From assembly GCA_033439265.1 (NCBI GenBank), contig JAVTVX010000019.1, positions 255,501 to 319,500 of the forward strand: a stretch of 64,000 nt of DNA, read 5' to 3'. The stretch comes from Dillenia suffruticosa. Taxonomy: Eukaryota > Streptophyta > Magnoliopsida > Dilleniales > Dilleniaceae. Both the position numbers and the translations under genes were made by a program. Below the pieces are notes generated by a model that saw nothing but the letters and a program-made list of their open reading frames with translations, was not told where the DNA came from and searched no databases. Below are positions 32,432 to 44,795 of this stretch, piece after piece (the stretch's first letter is position 1; each line of letters starts with the position of its first letter).

Positions 32432-33203
32432 ATTTAGATATGATTGAATTGATTAAAAAGATAAAAATTTTTGATACGATCTGATATTGATACAATAACG
32501 GTAACAATAAAATTTTTATTCTATTAACCGAGATAAGTTATATAATTTCCCTTATATCATTGTACTTTATTTTGTTATTAGTATGAAACATCTCGATATT
32601 GAAGTAGTTTGATGTGCATGTACCTAAATCCTATATATAATATAAAAAATAAGTATATGCATTTACATAGTAAAAATTTAAGGTAATAATTTAAAAATTA
32701 AGATGAAAAAATAATTTCTGATTCAAATATTTAATAGTAAATAAATTCCAAATTGCTCTATATAAATAAAATATCATGCATTTAAATACAAATTTTAAAG
32801 TTAGATTATTGTATTATTTCTAAAAGAAAATATAAAATAATCTAATATATATAAATTGTTAAATATATAATAATAATATTAAGTCTTTTTTTTTTCCTTA
32901 AAAGACATCTTTTGGGATAGAATGTTAAAGAAAAATTTAAAAATAAGAGTTTTGTAATTTCAAAATGGTTAGCTCAGGGTTGCTGCTGCGGGAGCCAAAA
33001 TACTGAAAAGCCTTTCCTCATTTCTTCTGTCTTTATTTGCCACTTGAATACAATTAAAACATAAGGAGTAGAGGAAAGATAGAGCCTCTAGTTTCGTCTT
33101 TTTCTCATCATATATTTCCCTTTCCCTTGGGACAGTCAGTAACCATGCCTAAGGACAAAGAAGAATGCCTTAATGGGAGGCTTTAACTACGCAAGGAAAC
33201 AAG

Positions 33204-33235
<32 letters not shown>

Positions 33236-34690
33236 AATCAGTAAAGTTTTTAACTAAAAAATAAAGAAAAATATGAATAAGGGGATATCAAGATGTTTTA
33301 TTATTATTTGGGTTAAAAAGTTTAAAAATTTGAGTCTTGTTAGCATTAAAAAAAAAAAAAAAAGCCTTATTCCTTTTCTTTTAGGAGGAGAAGAAGAAGA
33401 AGAAAAAGAAGAAGATGTGGTAGTAGTTGATCATTCTTTGCTGATTTGATACTATTTTATAAGACCACCCGAAAGATGTTATAGAGTGTAACCTGGTCCA
33501 ACTGCCGGTTTGATTTCAAATAGAATCAACACTGACCCAGTTTTAACTGAACCACAACGGTCCTTATTTTTACATTTAGGACCGGAACCGTGTTGGAACT
33601 GTTGAACCGGGATCTGGCCATTGATGTGAAATGGGCTATTGATACAATGGATACTAGTGAAGGTTAGAAAGAAAAAGAAAGGGTTATGCTATTAGATGGT
33701 TGTCGAGTCCATGTTGATAAGAAAGAGAAAACCTCCCTCTCAACGTGGCTTCCCTTTACCTAAATTGGGTTTAGCAGAGCAGCCCATTATATAACGATAA
33801 CTAGACTCCCAGATTAATTAACATGTTTACGTGCAATTGCTTGTTATAAGTATTACATCTGGATATTCCTCCTCTAAACTCTTTTAATTCATTTGTACAA
33901 GTGAGACATGAAAGGAGGGCTATTACTATTACAAATAGGTTTAGGCTGCAGCAAATGAGAAACCAGGAAGCCCGAATTAATAATTTTTCCAACAAACTGA
34001 CTGGAATTTACCAAAGCCCTATGTCTTCCTGATGTGAAATACGAATAGAGTTCTGTCATTCCAAAGAAATTAAGGATTTTCAGACATCAGTGTAGCAGAA
34101 GCAAGTGATATTCATTCCCAGATGCTCCTAAGACCTAAAGCTGCAGTGGACAACCTTTTTCTTTTAATAGGGAACAGTGAAATTTGACCACATTAATATT
34201 TAAAATGAATTTTGAGAAGTGATCCATTAAGATCAAAATGAAATCTTATGACCCATCAAATCTCAACTTTAGGTCACGGCAAGTGGACAGCAAAAGGAAA
34301 GATTAGGTGCGTATTAATAAATGCAAAATGGCCCGGCAAAAAAAAATGATAATAATAATAATAATAATAATAATTGAAAAAAATAATGCAAAGTGGAATT
34401 CCAGAATAGGCCAGAGCCTTTAATACTTTTAATACTTTAACGAGCATTAAGAAGAAAAACAAAAGGCTATGGTACATCCCCAAGTGCTTTTAATGGGTAT
34501 CCAAGGTTTTGGCTTGCAAGAGCAAAAAGGTTATGCAGCAATTCAAAAGCAAAAGCTTCATAGTTCACAACATTAATAATAATTAAAAAAAAAAAAAACC
34601 AACAAAATCTGCAAATCCATAAGGATCAAAAAGCATAAAATTCTTGATAGTATGATTAGAATGAACCTTCTGAACCACTTAAATAGGGTC
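32220..34690. other. AT-rich intergenic stretch without genes
   Basis: It contains a (TA)n tract (32400-32428), a run of about 27 A (33207-33233), a GAAGAAGAA-type purine tract (33385-33415) and an ATA trinucleotide repeat (34347-34373). No coding or transposon domain is recognised. Confidence 0.6.
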
Positions 34691-34695
34691 TCATG

Positions 34696-35466
34696 TCATG
34701 CTTCAATCTCAAACCTGGAACACTTTATGGAGCCCATAGATATGTCAATCTCTATCAAGTTTTCCTCTTCATTCATCTCATTAATCTCTGCTAACAGCTC
34801 CATCAAACTTTGTTGCCTGAAAATTGACTCTGGTGCAAACTCTGGCAACTTATTATGCAGCAAACATGGCTTGACATCATCATCATCTTCTTGTTCTTGT
34901 TCTTGTTGTTCTTCTTCTTCTTCTTCTTCTTCTTCTTCTTTGTGACCAACAAAGTGACCATCTGGTAGGGCAATCTCAATCAGACTATCATCATCAGATA
35001 TTGAATCATCTGAGCAAGCAGGACTATGGTGACCCGCATTCCCGAAATATGGCCAGTCAACTTCAAAATCTTCGCTTGTCCATGAATGACCAAGGCTTTC
35101 ACTCTCTGAAAGAAAATAGTCTCGAATCTGACACCTTTCATTTTCTTGGAGCTCTTTCCTTTTTGTCGTTGTTTGATCACTTTCGGGGTGGTGCTCTGGG
35201 TTAAGCACCACCTCATCCATCACCAGTAAATCTGAATCTTCTTGTTTAGACCTGAAAACCTCCTCTTCTTTCATGGACCCCTCTAGCACATGCGCTTTTT
35301 CCTTTGAGGATGTGAAGATAAAAGTAGATGACAAAATCAAAACCCAAGTAGCGAGGAGCATATACACAAACCCGCAACCCGAATTAGAGATCAAAAAGAG
35401 TGATGATAGAACCAGAACTGCAATCCATGGTAATGGGTTCTTGAGCAAAAACTCACCTAAAGACAT
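34696..35466 (-). CDS. Conserved plant protein with two N-terminal hydrophobic segments and acidic tail
   Basis: One exon gives 256 residues from the first ATG (35466); the open frame upstream has no earlier ATG. Residues 13-28 (PWIAVLVLSSLFLISN) and about 33-51 (FVYMLLATWVLILSSTFIF) look like a membrane hairpin. The remainder is hydrophilic and acidic, with CSDDSISDDDSLIEIALPDG, a poly-Glu run (E10) followed by QQEQEQEDDDDV, and a well-ordered end MELLAEINEMNEEENLIEID then GSIKCSRFEIEA. That ending is, as far as I recall, shared by a plant-only family of uncharacterised membrane proteins (Arabidopsis At1g26650/At1g69430 type). The function is unknown. The poly-Glu is encoded by a CTT/GAA trinucleotide tract (34911-34941), so its length may vary. 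A TATA-like CTATACTATATT lies upstream near 35660-35672 on the minus strand. Confidence 0.8.
   Translation of the reverse strand: MSLGEFLLKNPLPWIAVLVLSSLFLISNSGCGFVYMLLATWVLILSSTFIFTSSKEKAHVLEGSMKEEEVFRSKQEDSDLLVMDEVVLNPEHHPESDQTTTKRKELQENERCQIRDYFLSESESLGHSWTSEDFEVDWPYFGNAGHHSPACSDDSISDDDSLIEIALPDGHFVGHKEEEEEEEEEEQQEQEQEDDDDVKPCLLHNKLPEFAPESIFRQQSLMELLAEINEMNEEENLIEIDISMGSIKCSRFEIEA
34911..34941. repeat. Coding (CTT)n/(GAA)n microsatellite
   Basis: About ten CTT triplets encode a glutamate run in the minus-strand gene. Triplet repeats change length without breaking the frame. Confidence 0.9.
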
Positions 35467-35699
35467 CTGACCCTTATGTTTGAGATCAAAGTCTTGGCCG
35501 TTATTGTGGAAGTAGGTTTTCACACAAGACTCTGATTTTACTGATCCTATACTAGCGAGACCCGAGACTAGAGACTGCAAGGCTTATTCTGAGGACCCAA
35601 AGAGCTTGCAAATATGCACTTGCAGTCTCTGCTCTTTCTTCAGATCAGACTTCGGAATATAGTATAGAGGATATTGCTATAAAGAAGAAGAGATAAGCA

Positions 35700-38600
35700 T
35701 GAAGAAGAAGAAGAAAAGTAGAAGTTTGATGAGGTGTACTGGGCTTGAGATTTGTGGAACAGATATACCTGAACTGGTTTGCAAGTAGGAAGCAAAGGCT
35801 GATTTAAGAAAAATATAAATTAAAAGAAGGAAAAAAAAAAAATAAAGGTAATAAACTTTGCAATGAAATGAGATTACTACTAGCTAGGGTTGTTGTTTCT
35901 CTTATCACAGACACATTTCCCAGGCACCCTTTGCTTCCCTAAAAAACTGGGTTATTGTATCTTAACACCAATCAAGAGGTTTTTTTCTCTCCCAGCTGAT
36001 TCTCTCTTGAAATGCCCAAAACTCTTGATTTTACTCTAATATTTTCACACATTCAGAGCTTAGGAAGGAGAGAAGCCATGTGCAGATATCTGAGCTCACC
36101 ACATGGCACTTTCCAAGAAATAACAAAAAAAAAAAAAAACCCAAGCCTAAGGCTTCACAACAGAACATTGTATTATTTTTCTCCTTCAGCCATTTTTGTT
36201 CTGCAACCCGCATGAAATATATATATTTTGTCACAGGCTTACCTGAAGCTTCATCATGCCACTGTTTTAACACTTTCCTTCAAGTTAGTGTCACAGATGT
36301 TGCTGAGCTAAATTAAAAGGGATTACACACTTCTGTGCAACTCCATTGATACGCATTACAAAAGATCACTTCTTTACGTTATGCAGCGGCTGAAGATACA
36401 AACATTACTCACTTCGTTTTCAATACCTTCAAACCTTTTCTCTGTTTCAAAGACTTGATCTTTTCACACACTTTCTACAGCTTCTTATGTTGAAAAACCA
36501 ATTAATGCTAGGGAAATTTAGGCCCTCCAAGTGCCAACCTCGTACAAACTGATCTTTAAACAAGTGATGAAAGCACACAGTGACAGCACCTAATGACAAG
36601 AGAGCAAAAGACACATTACAGAAAATTTTGCATCGAGGATCAAAAGATGGGACAAAGTGAGAGAATCCAATCACTTGCATTCGTTTGACTCTAAGACCGA
36701 CTTCCTTTAAGAAATTAATAATCATAATTTGTTTGCCCAATATTAGTTTCGCGTGGGCCATGGCAATTGGATTTAAAAGAAGAGCATCAATTTCAAAGAT
36801 TATACCAACAAAAATATTGTTCTTATTAGTTTTTTGATAGATTAGCATCAAAGGACTGAGGGCAATTTGGTGAGCAACTAATTGTAGTGGGAAAATATTA
36901 GTACAAAATTTGATTGCAATCTATGCTTTTTGGTGACCCGTTTGTGCCTATAATGATGGCTTTGAGTAAGCTTTTAACATATGGGGCATCAATACGTCTC
37001 CACCAAAAGAATGTGCCTCTGCCAACCCCCACCCTCATGATGTGCTAGTGCGACACAGAGGCCCTATGATCATTTCTGGTGTACTAATGTTGCGTCTTCA
37101 CCATGTAGGTTCAATTATATGTTATTGTCATGATTTCGAGACACCAAGAATGTTAGAGCCTAACATGTTCAATATACTAAAACTAAATCATTTTGATCCA
37201 CGCCTCTGTCATTTTCGATCCACATGGTTGCTTACCCCGTGTGTGTGTTCTCGATGATCTACAGTCATTTTTGCTACTCTGAATTTATGTTAAGTTTTTA
37301 TTTGGCAAGTTGTGCTCGAGGTTCAGTGAGCTTTGGGGTGTATTAAAAGGTTAAGGTACAAGCACTTAATAGGTTTTTAATTGCTTGGAAGGAAGCTCCA
37401 TATGGAGTGCATACCTAAAAGGGTAACAACTAAACGTGAAACATTAAAATTTTTAAACTTTCTAAAAATAGGATGTGATTTCAAAGCTTTGCAAGTACAG
37501 TACAGCGAGGCAAAGGAAGTATTTGTTTTCTAATCTCCCTGTACTATAACTGAACATATCTTACTTGAAATTGAACCATTTTCTTAGAAACCTGTATTCT
37601 TGGGTTGCCCTTCTAGTGGCAATCTCTATTGGGATATGAAGCTTGATCCACCTCCACCTGATTTTGATCAAATTCCTTAGTCTTCTCTTGGACCTCAGCT
37701 TATTACTTTAACAAGTTTAAGTTGTCAGCCGAGGCACATCCTGAAAGGGTTGACTTGGAACTTTTACATTGTGAAAATAATCAAACTTAGGCCTTGAATT
37801 CTTCAGCATACAAACAATTTCATCCAATGGTAGGTTAGTGATCGGGGCTGAGTTTTCTTGTCATTCACATGTGAATCCATTTGCATTAAATAACTGTAAA
37901 TCTTCAAAGAGTTCCTTGATGGATGAATGTGAATGTTTTCTTTAACATTGTTTGATAAGGTTATTTCCAGACCCTTTCCCAGCATCCCGTTGTGTAGCGT
38001 ACAATGGGTTGCTGAGAGAACAATATATATATATCATCAACAAAATTTAGCATAGTAAAACTCAACATAATTTACATGGTTTTTCTTATCTGATCCATCA
38101 ACTTTGTGGGGCTGGGTTAGGGTGGGGGTTGTTACCCCTTCAAAAAGAATTGTTTCTTATAGAGTGAAATTTCTCTGTTATGATATATAGTAGATTTTGA
38201 AATGTGTAAGATGTGAATAAGTCCAGTAAACCAAAGGATTGATGATGATGCCACTTGTCGGCCAGTTGCAGGTGCGATTTTGCGAAAACAAAGCAAAAGG
38301 TCACATGAAGCTCCATATATACAATCTATTGTTCAACATTTTGAGTACAGGACTTTGGGATCAAAGATATAATAGTAGCCAGGAATTAAGATAAAAATTG
38401 TTTGTATTGGGGAAGACTGCCATTTGTCTTGGATGCAGAAAATTAAAGATGACTGGGGGGGAAAACAGACTTGGGTTGTTGGGGAGTGTAACTTTAAGGA
38501 ATGTTTTAAGCAAACTGCGAATATCCATAAAGCAGTGTGGTGGGGGCGGGGACCATATCTTAGTGTTGGCATATGTTTCTTTTGTATTGTAATTGTTGAA

Positions 38601-40220
38601 CTTGGATAAACTATTCTCCTGCTTTGAATCCTGAGCTTAGACTTTTTGGGGCTAATATTTTTCTCATTCTCTCTTTTCGTTCTCTTTTTTTTTTCTAGTA
38701 AATGTTGCCATGGCTAAACCACTAGTTCCGGAGTACCAGCTTTTCTGTAATTACCATGGTATTGTTGTTATTGGGTAAGTGTTGAAAGAAAAGCTCCCAA
38801 TGACTCCGTATGGGTTCATTGTGATTGTCAATGATGCTTTCTCAGTTTGCTTCAAACATCTATCTGCTTCAAAGACAAATTACTCTCGAACTGAAAGCAA
38901 ATTTTCCGCTTCGGCTCTGTGTCCACAAAAAGTTGAAACACCGCATGTGTTTTTCACAACCTTTTGACCCAAAACCTAAACCCAACACAAGAATGGGATA
39001 TGTGACAAATTCTCCATTTGAACACTAGAGTAGACATTAGACTCTTTAGGCCCACATTGGCACGTGTACATGTTGAAATCGACTGATGCCACAAGAGGAT
39101 CTTTCTTCGTAAGAATGATTCAATTGCACGCTACCTAAATTTTTTGTGCTTTCAAATTGATTTTGACATTTGTAATCATCAAAGGCCCATGAATGTAGAA
39201 GAGGCTGCCAAGTGCTATGTCATAACATTTGACATTTTTAACTTCTAAAAATACACTCTAGAAAAGTGGCATGAGGTGAACAACAACAAAAGTACTAATC
39301 CATACGAAAATCCCACCTCACAAAAGTACTAATCCATTACAGATTAACAACCTCTAGTTGACTTCCAATTGGTGATTTGCATTGCTTGCACTTGTTTCTG
39401 CCTCTAGGTTAGATCAGAGGTTAAAATTGTCTCCAATCTTAATGTTAAAGCGAGCCATGTTTGCCCATTTGGGCTAAGAAAAATGCCAGGGAGTTTAAAT
39501 GACTCGGAATTCAAATGGTCCGAATTTATGGTCACATATTTCGCCATGTTTTAAAAATTATTGTCCTTGATTTGTAAGATATTTGATTCATTTAAAATTA
39601 TTTAAATAGAAATATTTTGATTTTTTTTATGTTTTTTTACAGATATGTACTGTTACATAATATTTAATGTATTTGATACTTTTCATTTTATTTGGTTAAT
39701 ATAACATTATTACTAGGCTAAGAGTAAGGAAAGGTACAAGCAATTTTGGTATGACAAATTTGAAAAGGTAGTGTCTATTTAAAGGACTTGGGAATTCTTA
39801 TGCAGCAAGGATTAGGAGTACACTTCAAATCATTACTTCTAGATTTTCAAAAGCTCTAATTTTTGTAAGAGAACCACTTTGTTTAGTAAGATTTCAATGT
39901 CAAGCCTCTCGGATTCATTCACTGACTGACTGGATGGATTGATTCGCTGCGGAACTATTCAACTCTACCCTAAAACAGAACCTCTGTAAGAATATAGTTT
40001 TCATATTGTCTCTAAACTGTATACCCTAGTGTCATCCATACCTAAAAGGAGTTTTAAATGTTGCAATTACATCCTTAAAGTTTAACTTAGTTTATAAGGT
40101 AGTCCTTCCTAATATGACTTTCCTTTGTTCTAGAGATAGAATTAAACATTATATGTCATTTTCAAACTAGACACCATCTTTAATTCTTAACAACAGGGTT
40201 TCATATTATTCTTGTGAAGT
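35700..40220. other. Intergenic stretch without recognised genes
   Basis: Frames of 60-134 codons occur (for example 36447-36851 on the minus strand) but none carries a recognisable domain. Base composition is moderate at 36000-39300. A run of 16 A lies at 36124-36139. The region may hold old pseudogenes that cannot be recognised by eye. Confidence 0.5.
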
Positions 40221-40227
40221 TTACATC

Positions 40228-40591
40228 TGTAAGTTATGGGTATTGAGTCGGGTCATCCATGTGGGTTTGACCCAAACCCATTTCCTTAAACCCATTTGAA
40301 TTTTCAAAAAAATGGAAAGGAGGGAGTGGTTTTTTAAGAGAAAAACTAACTCCAACTCCCCAATAACCATCCATAATGCTTGAAGGTTGAGAGAGAACAA
40401 ACACATTGTGAGAAAGAAAATAGATCTACACAACTATTTTATGAAAAAGACTCTTGGATTGTGAACAAGAAGGAGATTGATCCATTTGTGACATTTTTCG
40501 AACACGTACATCGAAAAGATTAGTGATCCGACCCTAGATCTTGGGATATTAAATATTTATTTCTCTATAAATGTATCAGAGAATGTTTTCA
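40228..40591 (+). repeat. 5' LTR of the + copia element
   Basis: It runs from TGTAAGTTATGGG to ATGTTTTCA. Its body matches the right LTR throughout, for example CCATTTGAATTTTCAAAA, GAGTGGTTTTTTAAGAGAAA and ATGAAAAAGA. Length 364 bases. Confidence 0.85.
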
Positions 40592-41162
40592 TTGGTATCA
40601 GAGTATAATTTAGGGTGTTTTCTATTTTTTGATTTATTTTCGAGTTTCATTTTTTTTTAAAAAAAAGTTGAAAATGGTAATTTTGATTATAGACCACAAA
40701 ATGCTTTGAAATTTGAAATGTAGAGTACCCATGATGTTAGGAATTGATCTGCAAAGTTTCATACATGGCATTATGTATTTTTAAAGAAAAATGAAACCCT
40801 AGCCGAAAATGAAAATACTAATATCTATTTGTATGATAGATTTTATGATTTAATACTTATATGGTTAAATTTCCCATCAAAAATCCTTTCCAACCATATA
40901 AAAAAAATGCAAAAAGGTTCAGAAATAAATGAGATATGTTTTAGGAAAATTAAGGTTAAAATGCAGAAAAAAATTTTCTGCATGAAAAAGATGAATAGTG
41001 ACGTCAACAGTGATGTCAGCACAATTCCACTCTCAGACCGTGAGCTGTGAAGCTCGAACGTCATGATCCAGATTTCAGATCAGAAAACTGACAGCACCAT
41101 TAGAATCAGAGACTCTAAAAATAGGAGGTAGGCAAAATCCGATGGCCGGATTCCTTCAGGAA

Positions 41163-41249
41163 GGCAGCGCGTGGGCTTCACGCGCTGCCTGGGTGCGTGG
41201 GTGGGTCACTCACGCGCCGCCGCCACCCAGTGGCGCGTGGGGGCGCGTG
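41163..41249 (+). other. GC-rich hairpin cluster in the copia leader
   Basis: A perfect 11-bp stem (GGCAGCGCGTG at 41163-41173, CACGCGCTGCC at 41179-41189) encloses a five-base loop (GGCTT). A second perfect 8-bp stem (CACGCGCC 41211-41218, GGCGCGTG 41232-41239) follows, with an alternative third arm (41242-41249) identical to the second. The cluster is rich in CpG in an otherwise AT-rich element. Its position between primer-binding site and gag is where retroelement RNAs carry packaging and dimerisation structures. That role is inference. Confidence 0.7.
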
Positions 41250-42496
41250 ACTCGCCCTCTTAGGCCCATTTTTTAAAATTTTTTTATTATTTTTTGATTA
41301 TTTTTCTATAATTTTAATTTTTTTTTTTTACTGAAAGTATCCATTAATTTTAAATTAGTAAAATTGTATTTGAAAATTACAGAAAAATCAATTAACAAGT
41401 GAGACAATTTTCTGAAAATTTCTCACATGTTTGAAAAAAATATTTTCTAGCTTATACCTACCTGAATTAAATTTTTATAACACATATTTGATTTATACTC
41501 GTTAAGTTAAGTATAAATTATGAATGGTGTTTTAAAATTTTTTGGTTGGTTTCATATTCAATCTAATGTTTACCCTATTTTAGGGATATGGTGAGAATCA
41601 AACGTACCCTTATATCTCTCCGGGGGAGATGCAGAGATGAGAGGATCTCGGAACGTTTGACAAAGTTGTATATGATATTATATTATAAGATGAAAAAAAA
41701 CGCACACTTTGCCGCAACATTTGTGGGTTATGAGTCGAAAACGTTATGAATTTCGGCGTTTGGGTTACTGGTTTGGAGGCGATGAAGCCGATATTAAGAT
41801 TATTAGAAATTCCCTCCCTGATCATTTGGTTGGAATAGCTGACAAAATATTAGAGAATAATAAGTGACTCTATCTCAAGGATTTCATACTAAAACTATTT
41901 AGAATGTGGAGAGCTAGAGAGATAAAGATTAAAATAAAAATGGCGTTGTCTCTAAAGATCAATGGTTCTACACCCCAAACTGTTAAGAGATTCAATCCAA
42001 AAGATAGACTTTTAGTTGGGATGGTCAATATGATCACTCGCATGTATATGGAAGAAAAGAAAGATAAGAAAAAAGAAATTTGATCGTATATATATATATT
42101 TTCTTTGTGCATAGTTATTTATATAATGAAAATAATGCCATGAACATATGATATAATATTTTTTCTATTTATATATATATATCAAGAATGTGCATATTTT
42201 GTATATTTATGCGATCATGTGAAAAGATATGTTCTAAATTCACATGATTTTAGTAGGAGTATTTTACGTTTGTAGAATTTAAGTAATTCTCACCTAAAAC
42301 TTAAAAAATTTTGCTACTTTGAAATCAAATTTATGATAATAGAAAATTTGGATGATGGATGATGATTGGGAACTTAGTGATCTTTCGAGTTTACACCTTA
42401 TATTCGTTTATGATAAATTTATTAGATTTCATGTACAAAATTATATGAATGAATGAGTACGATATTTATAATAATCTCTCTTTGAAAACCAAAACT

Positions 42497-43380
42497 ATGG
42501 TATCGAAATCAATAATAGCAGATTTGAATAAATGTGATAAGTTTAATGGCGACAATTATGATATTTGGCGCCATATGACATGGTATGTGCTGGAAGAGTA
42601 AGATGCCTTAGAGGGTATCAACCATATCATGCAAGACCCTGAAATTGGAAACATTGCTCAACAGAGAAGAGATCAAGAAGCCTATCAGGCGTAGAAAAAA
42701 AAAATTTCACTGCACGTGGCATCCTGGTTAGTTCTCTAGGTGATGATCTCATACATGAATGTGAGCAATTCTCTACTGCTTATGACATATGGGTGTACCT
42801 CAGAGAGAAGTATGGAGGTACCAGTATAACCTGTATGAGATAGTTGACTATTAAGTTTGACATGTACAAAAAGAAGTCTGATCACAATATCAAACTATAC
42901 CTCAGAACTATATCAAACATGATAAGGGAATTGAAGTCAGCAGGTCATGTTTTATCTGATGAGCAACAGGTTCAAGCTTTAATCCGATCTCTTCCAGACC
43001 AGTGGGAGTATTTGAAGGTCAATCTGACTCACAATGATAGCATTAAGAATTTCACTGATACTGCTCGCCACGTAGAACTCGAAAATGAGCGGTTTGGTGC
43101 TACAAAATCGATTTCTAATGTCTTTGTAGCTGAATCAAGTTCTCCAAAAGTTTCAGGCTTTAAATGGAAGGGGAACAAGAACAAAGGCAAGAAATGAAAG
43201 GAAATTACAGAAGGGTTTGAGAAAAACAATTCCAACCGTAAGAACAAGAGCAAGCGGTTTTGGAAAAAGAATGATAAGAGCAAACTGAAATACTACAATT
43301 GCAAAGCTCGTAGTCATTTCGCTCGAGAATATCCCGAGCCGAAAAAGATAGCACCCTATAACGTTCTCTAAGTGTTATAT
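42497..43380 (+). pseudogene. copia gag remnant
   Basis: The likely start (MVSKSIIADLNKCDKFNGDN, ATG at 42497) leads into the gag N-terminus with YDIWRHMTWYVLEE. After stops and a frame change, 42844-43197 reads as the gag middle (YLRTISNMIRELKSAGHV, QALIRSLPDQWEYLKVNL). A damaged zinc knuckle follows (YYNCKARSHFAREYPEPKK), where two of the Cys of CX2CX4HX4C are now Tyr. The gag protein would form the particle and bind RNA. Confidence 0.85.
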
Positions 43381-43424
43381 ATGTCTCTAGCACTATTTTA
43401 CTTTCTGAATCTTATCATATGTGG

Positions 43425-44740
43425 ATTATAGACTCATGAGTAACAGACCATGTGACGACAGATCGAGAAGCGTTCGTGAACTTTCGTCGAATTCCTCCTG
43501 GTGCAAGATGGATATACGTAGAAAACAATACAAGAGTAGAAGTCAAAGGGATTGATACTTGTAAACTGGAGTTACGAAGTGGCCAAACCCTAATCTTACA
43601 TGATGTTCTCTTTGCATCGAAAATTCGACGAAATTTAGTCTCTATTATTGTTTTTCTTAAACTAGGCTATGACTTGAATTTTACTCGTAATAGAGTTTGT
43701 ATTTATAATAGTGGTGTGTTTTATGGTACTGAACATCTGTTAAATGGATTTCTTACTTTGGATTGTGACAGACAAATGTTTAACTGTTATACTGATCGTT
43801 ATATTTCGTTAAATGTTTATTCTTCTAGTAATGCTAATATAGATGACAAAGTATGGCATGCTAGACTTGGTTACATAGGGCAGGACAGGATGAATCAACT
43901 TCTAAAAGCAGGACTATTGGGTTCGTTTATTAAAGTTGATTTATCGAATTGTGAATATTGTTTTACCAGGAAGATGACTTGAAAACCATTTGGAAAAGCC
44001 GTGAAAGCTGAACTTCCATTACAATTGGTTCACTTTGACATTTGTGGTCCAATGAATGTGAAGGCTAGGCATGAAAAGTCATATTTTATTATTTTTATTA
44101 ATGATTTCACGCGTTTTGGTCATGTCTATTTGATTACTTACAAGTCTGAAACACTTGAGTGCTTTCGACGTTATATGAATGAAGTATAAAATCAAATGGA
44201 TAAAACCATTAAAGCCTTAAGAACAGATCGAGAGCGTAAATATTTATCAGATCAGTTCAATGATCTGTGTAATGAAAAGAAAATAATTAGGCAATTGACT
44301 ATTCTCTACACGCCTTAACAGAATGGTATTGCTTAGAGGAGGAATAGGACGTTAGAAATGACGAGATCTATGATGGCGCAAGCTAACTTGCCAATTTTCT
44401 TTTGGAGAGATGTATTGTTAACTGCGACCTATATCTTAAATAGAGTGTCTTCAAAAACAGTACCCACAATACCGTACGAACTTTGGACTGGTAGGACACC
44501 AAGTCTGACTGGTTAGACACCAAGTCTGACTGGTCTTAGAGCTTGGAGATCGGCAGTATATATTCATGACCCTTCTAATAAATTTGGAAAGCTTGGTCCC
44601 CGGGGGAAGAAATGTATCTTTATTAGATATTCTCATTAGTCAAAAAGTTATGTGTTCATCGGTGAAAGAAAAGATGGTACTGTAACCGAAATTGAATCAC
44701 AAAATGTGATATTTTTTGAAAATGATTTTTCTAGTAAAGG
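43425..44740 (+). pseudogene. copia protease / integrase remnant
   Basis: A protease trace (WIID near 43424, then TDHVTTDREAFVNFR) leads into the pre-integrase region (KVWHARLGYIGQDRMNQLL, CEYCFTRKMT). The integrase core follows with LVHFDICGPMNVKARH and ALRTDRERKYLS. The expected catalytic Glu in NGIAERRNR is a TAG stop at 44334-44336. Later KLGPRGKKCIFIRY is readable. A 21-base tandem duplication lies at 44487-44528. Confidence 0.88.
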
Positions 44741-44795
44741 TGATATAACAAAAGGAGAACCTTTGTTTGAATTAAATAATTGAAATAATGGTTCC

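Noticed and set aside
36447..36851. 134-codon minus-strand frame as a gene
   Set aside because: No domain, no conserved composition, no promoter or splice context; likely chance.
38398..38609. Overlapping frames near 38400-38600 as coding exons
   Set aside because: Short, overlapping in two frames, no recognised motif and no consistent splice partners.
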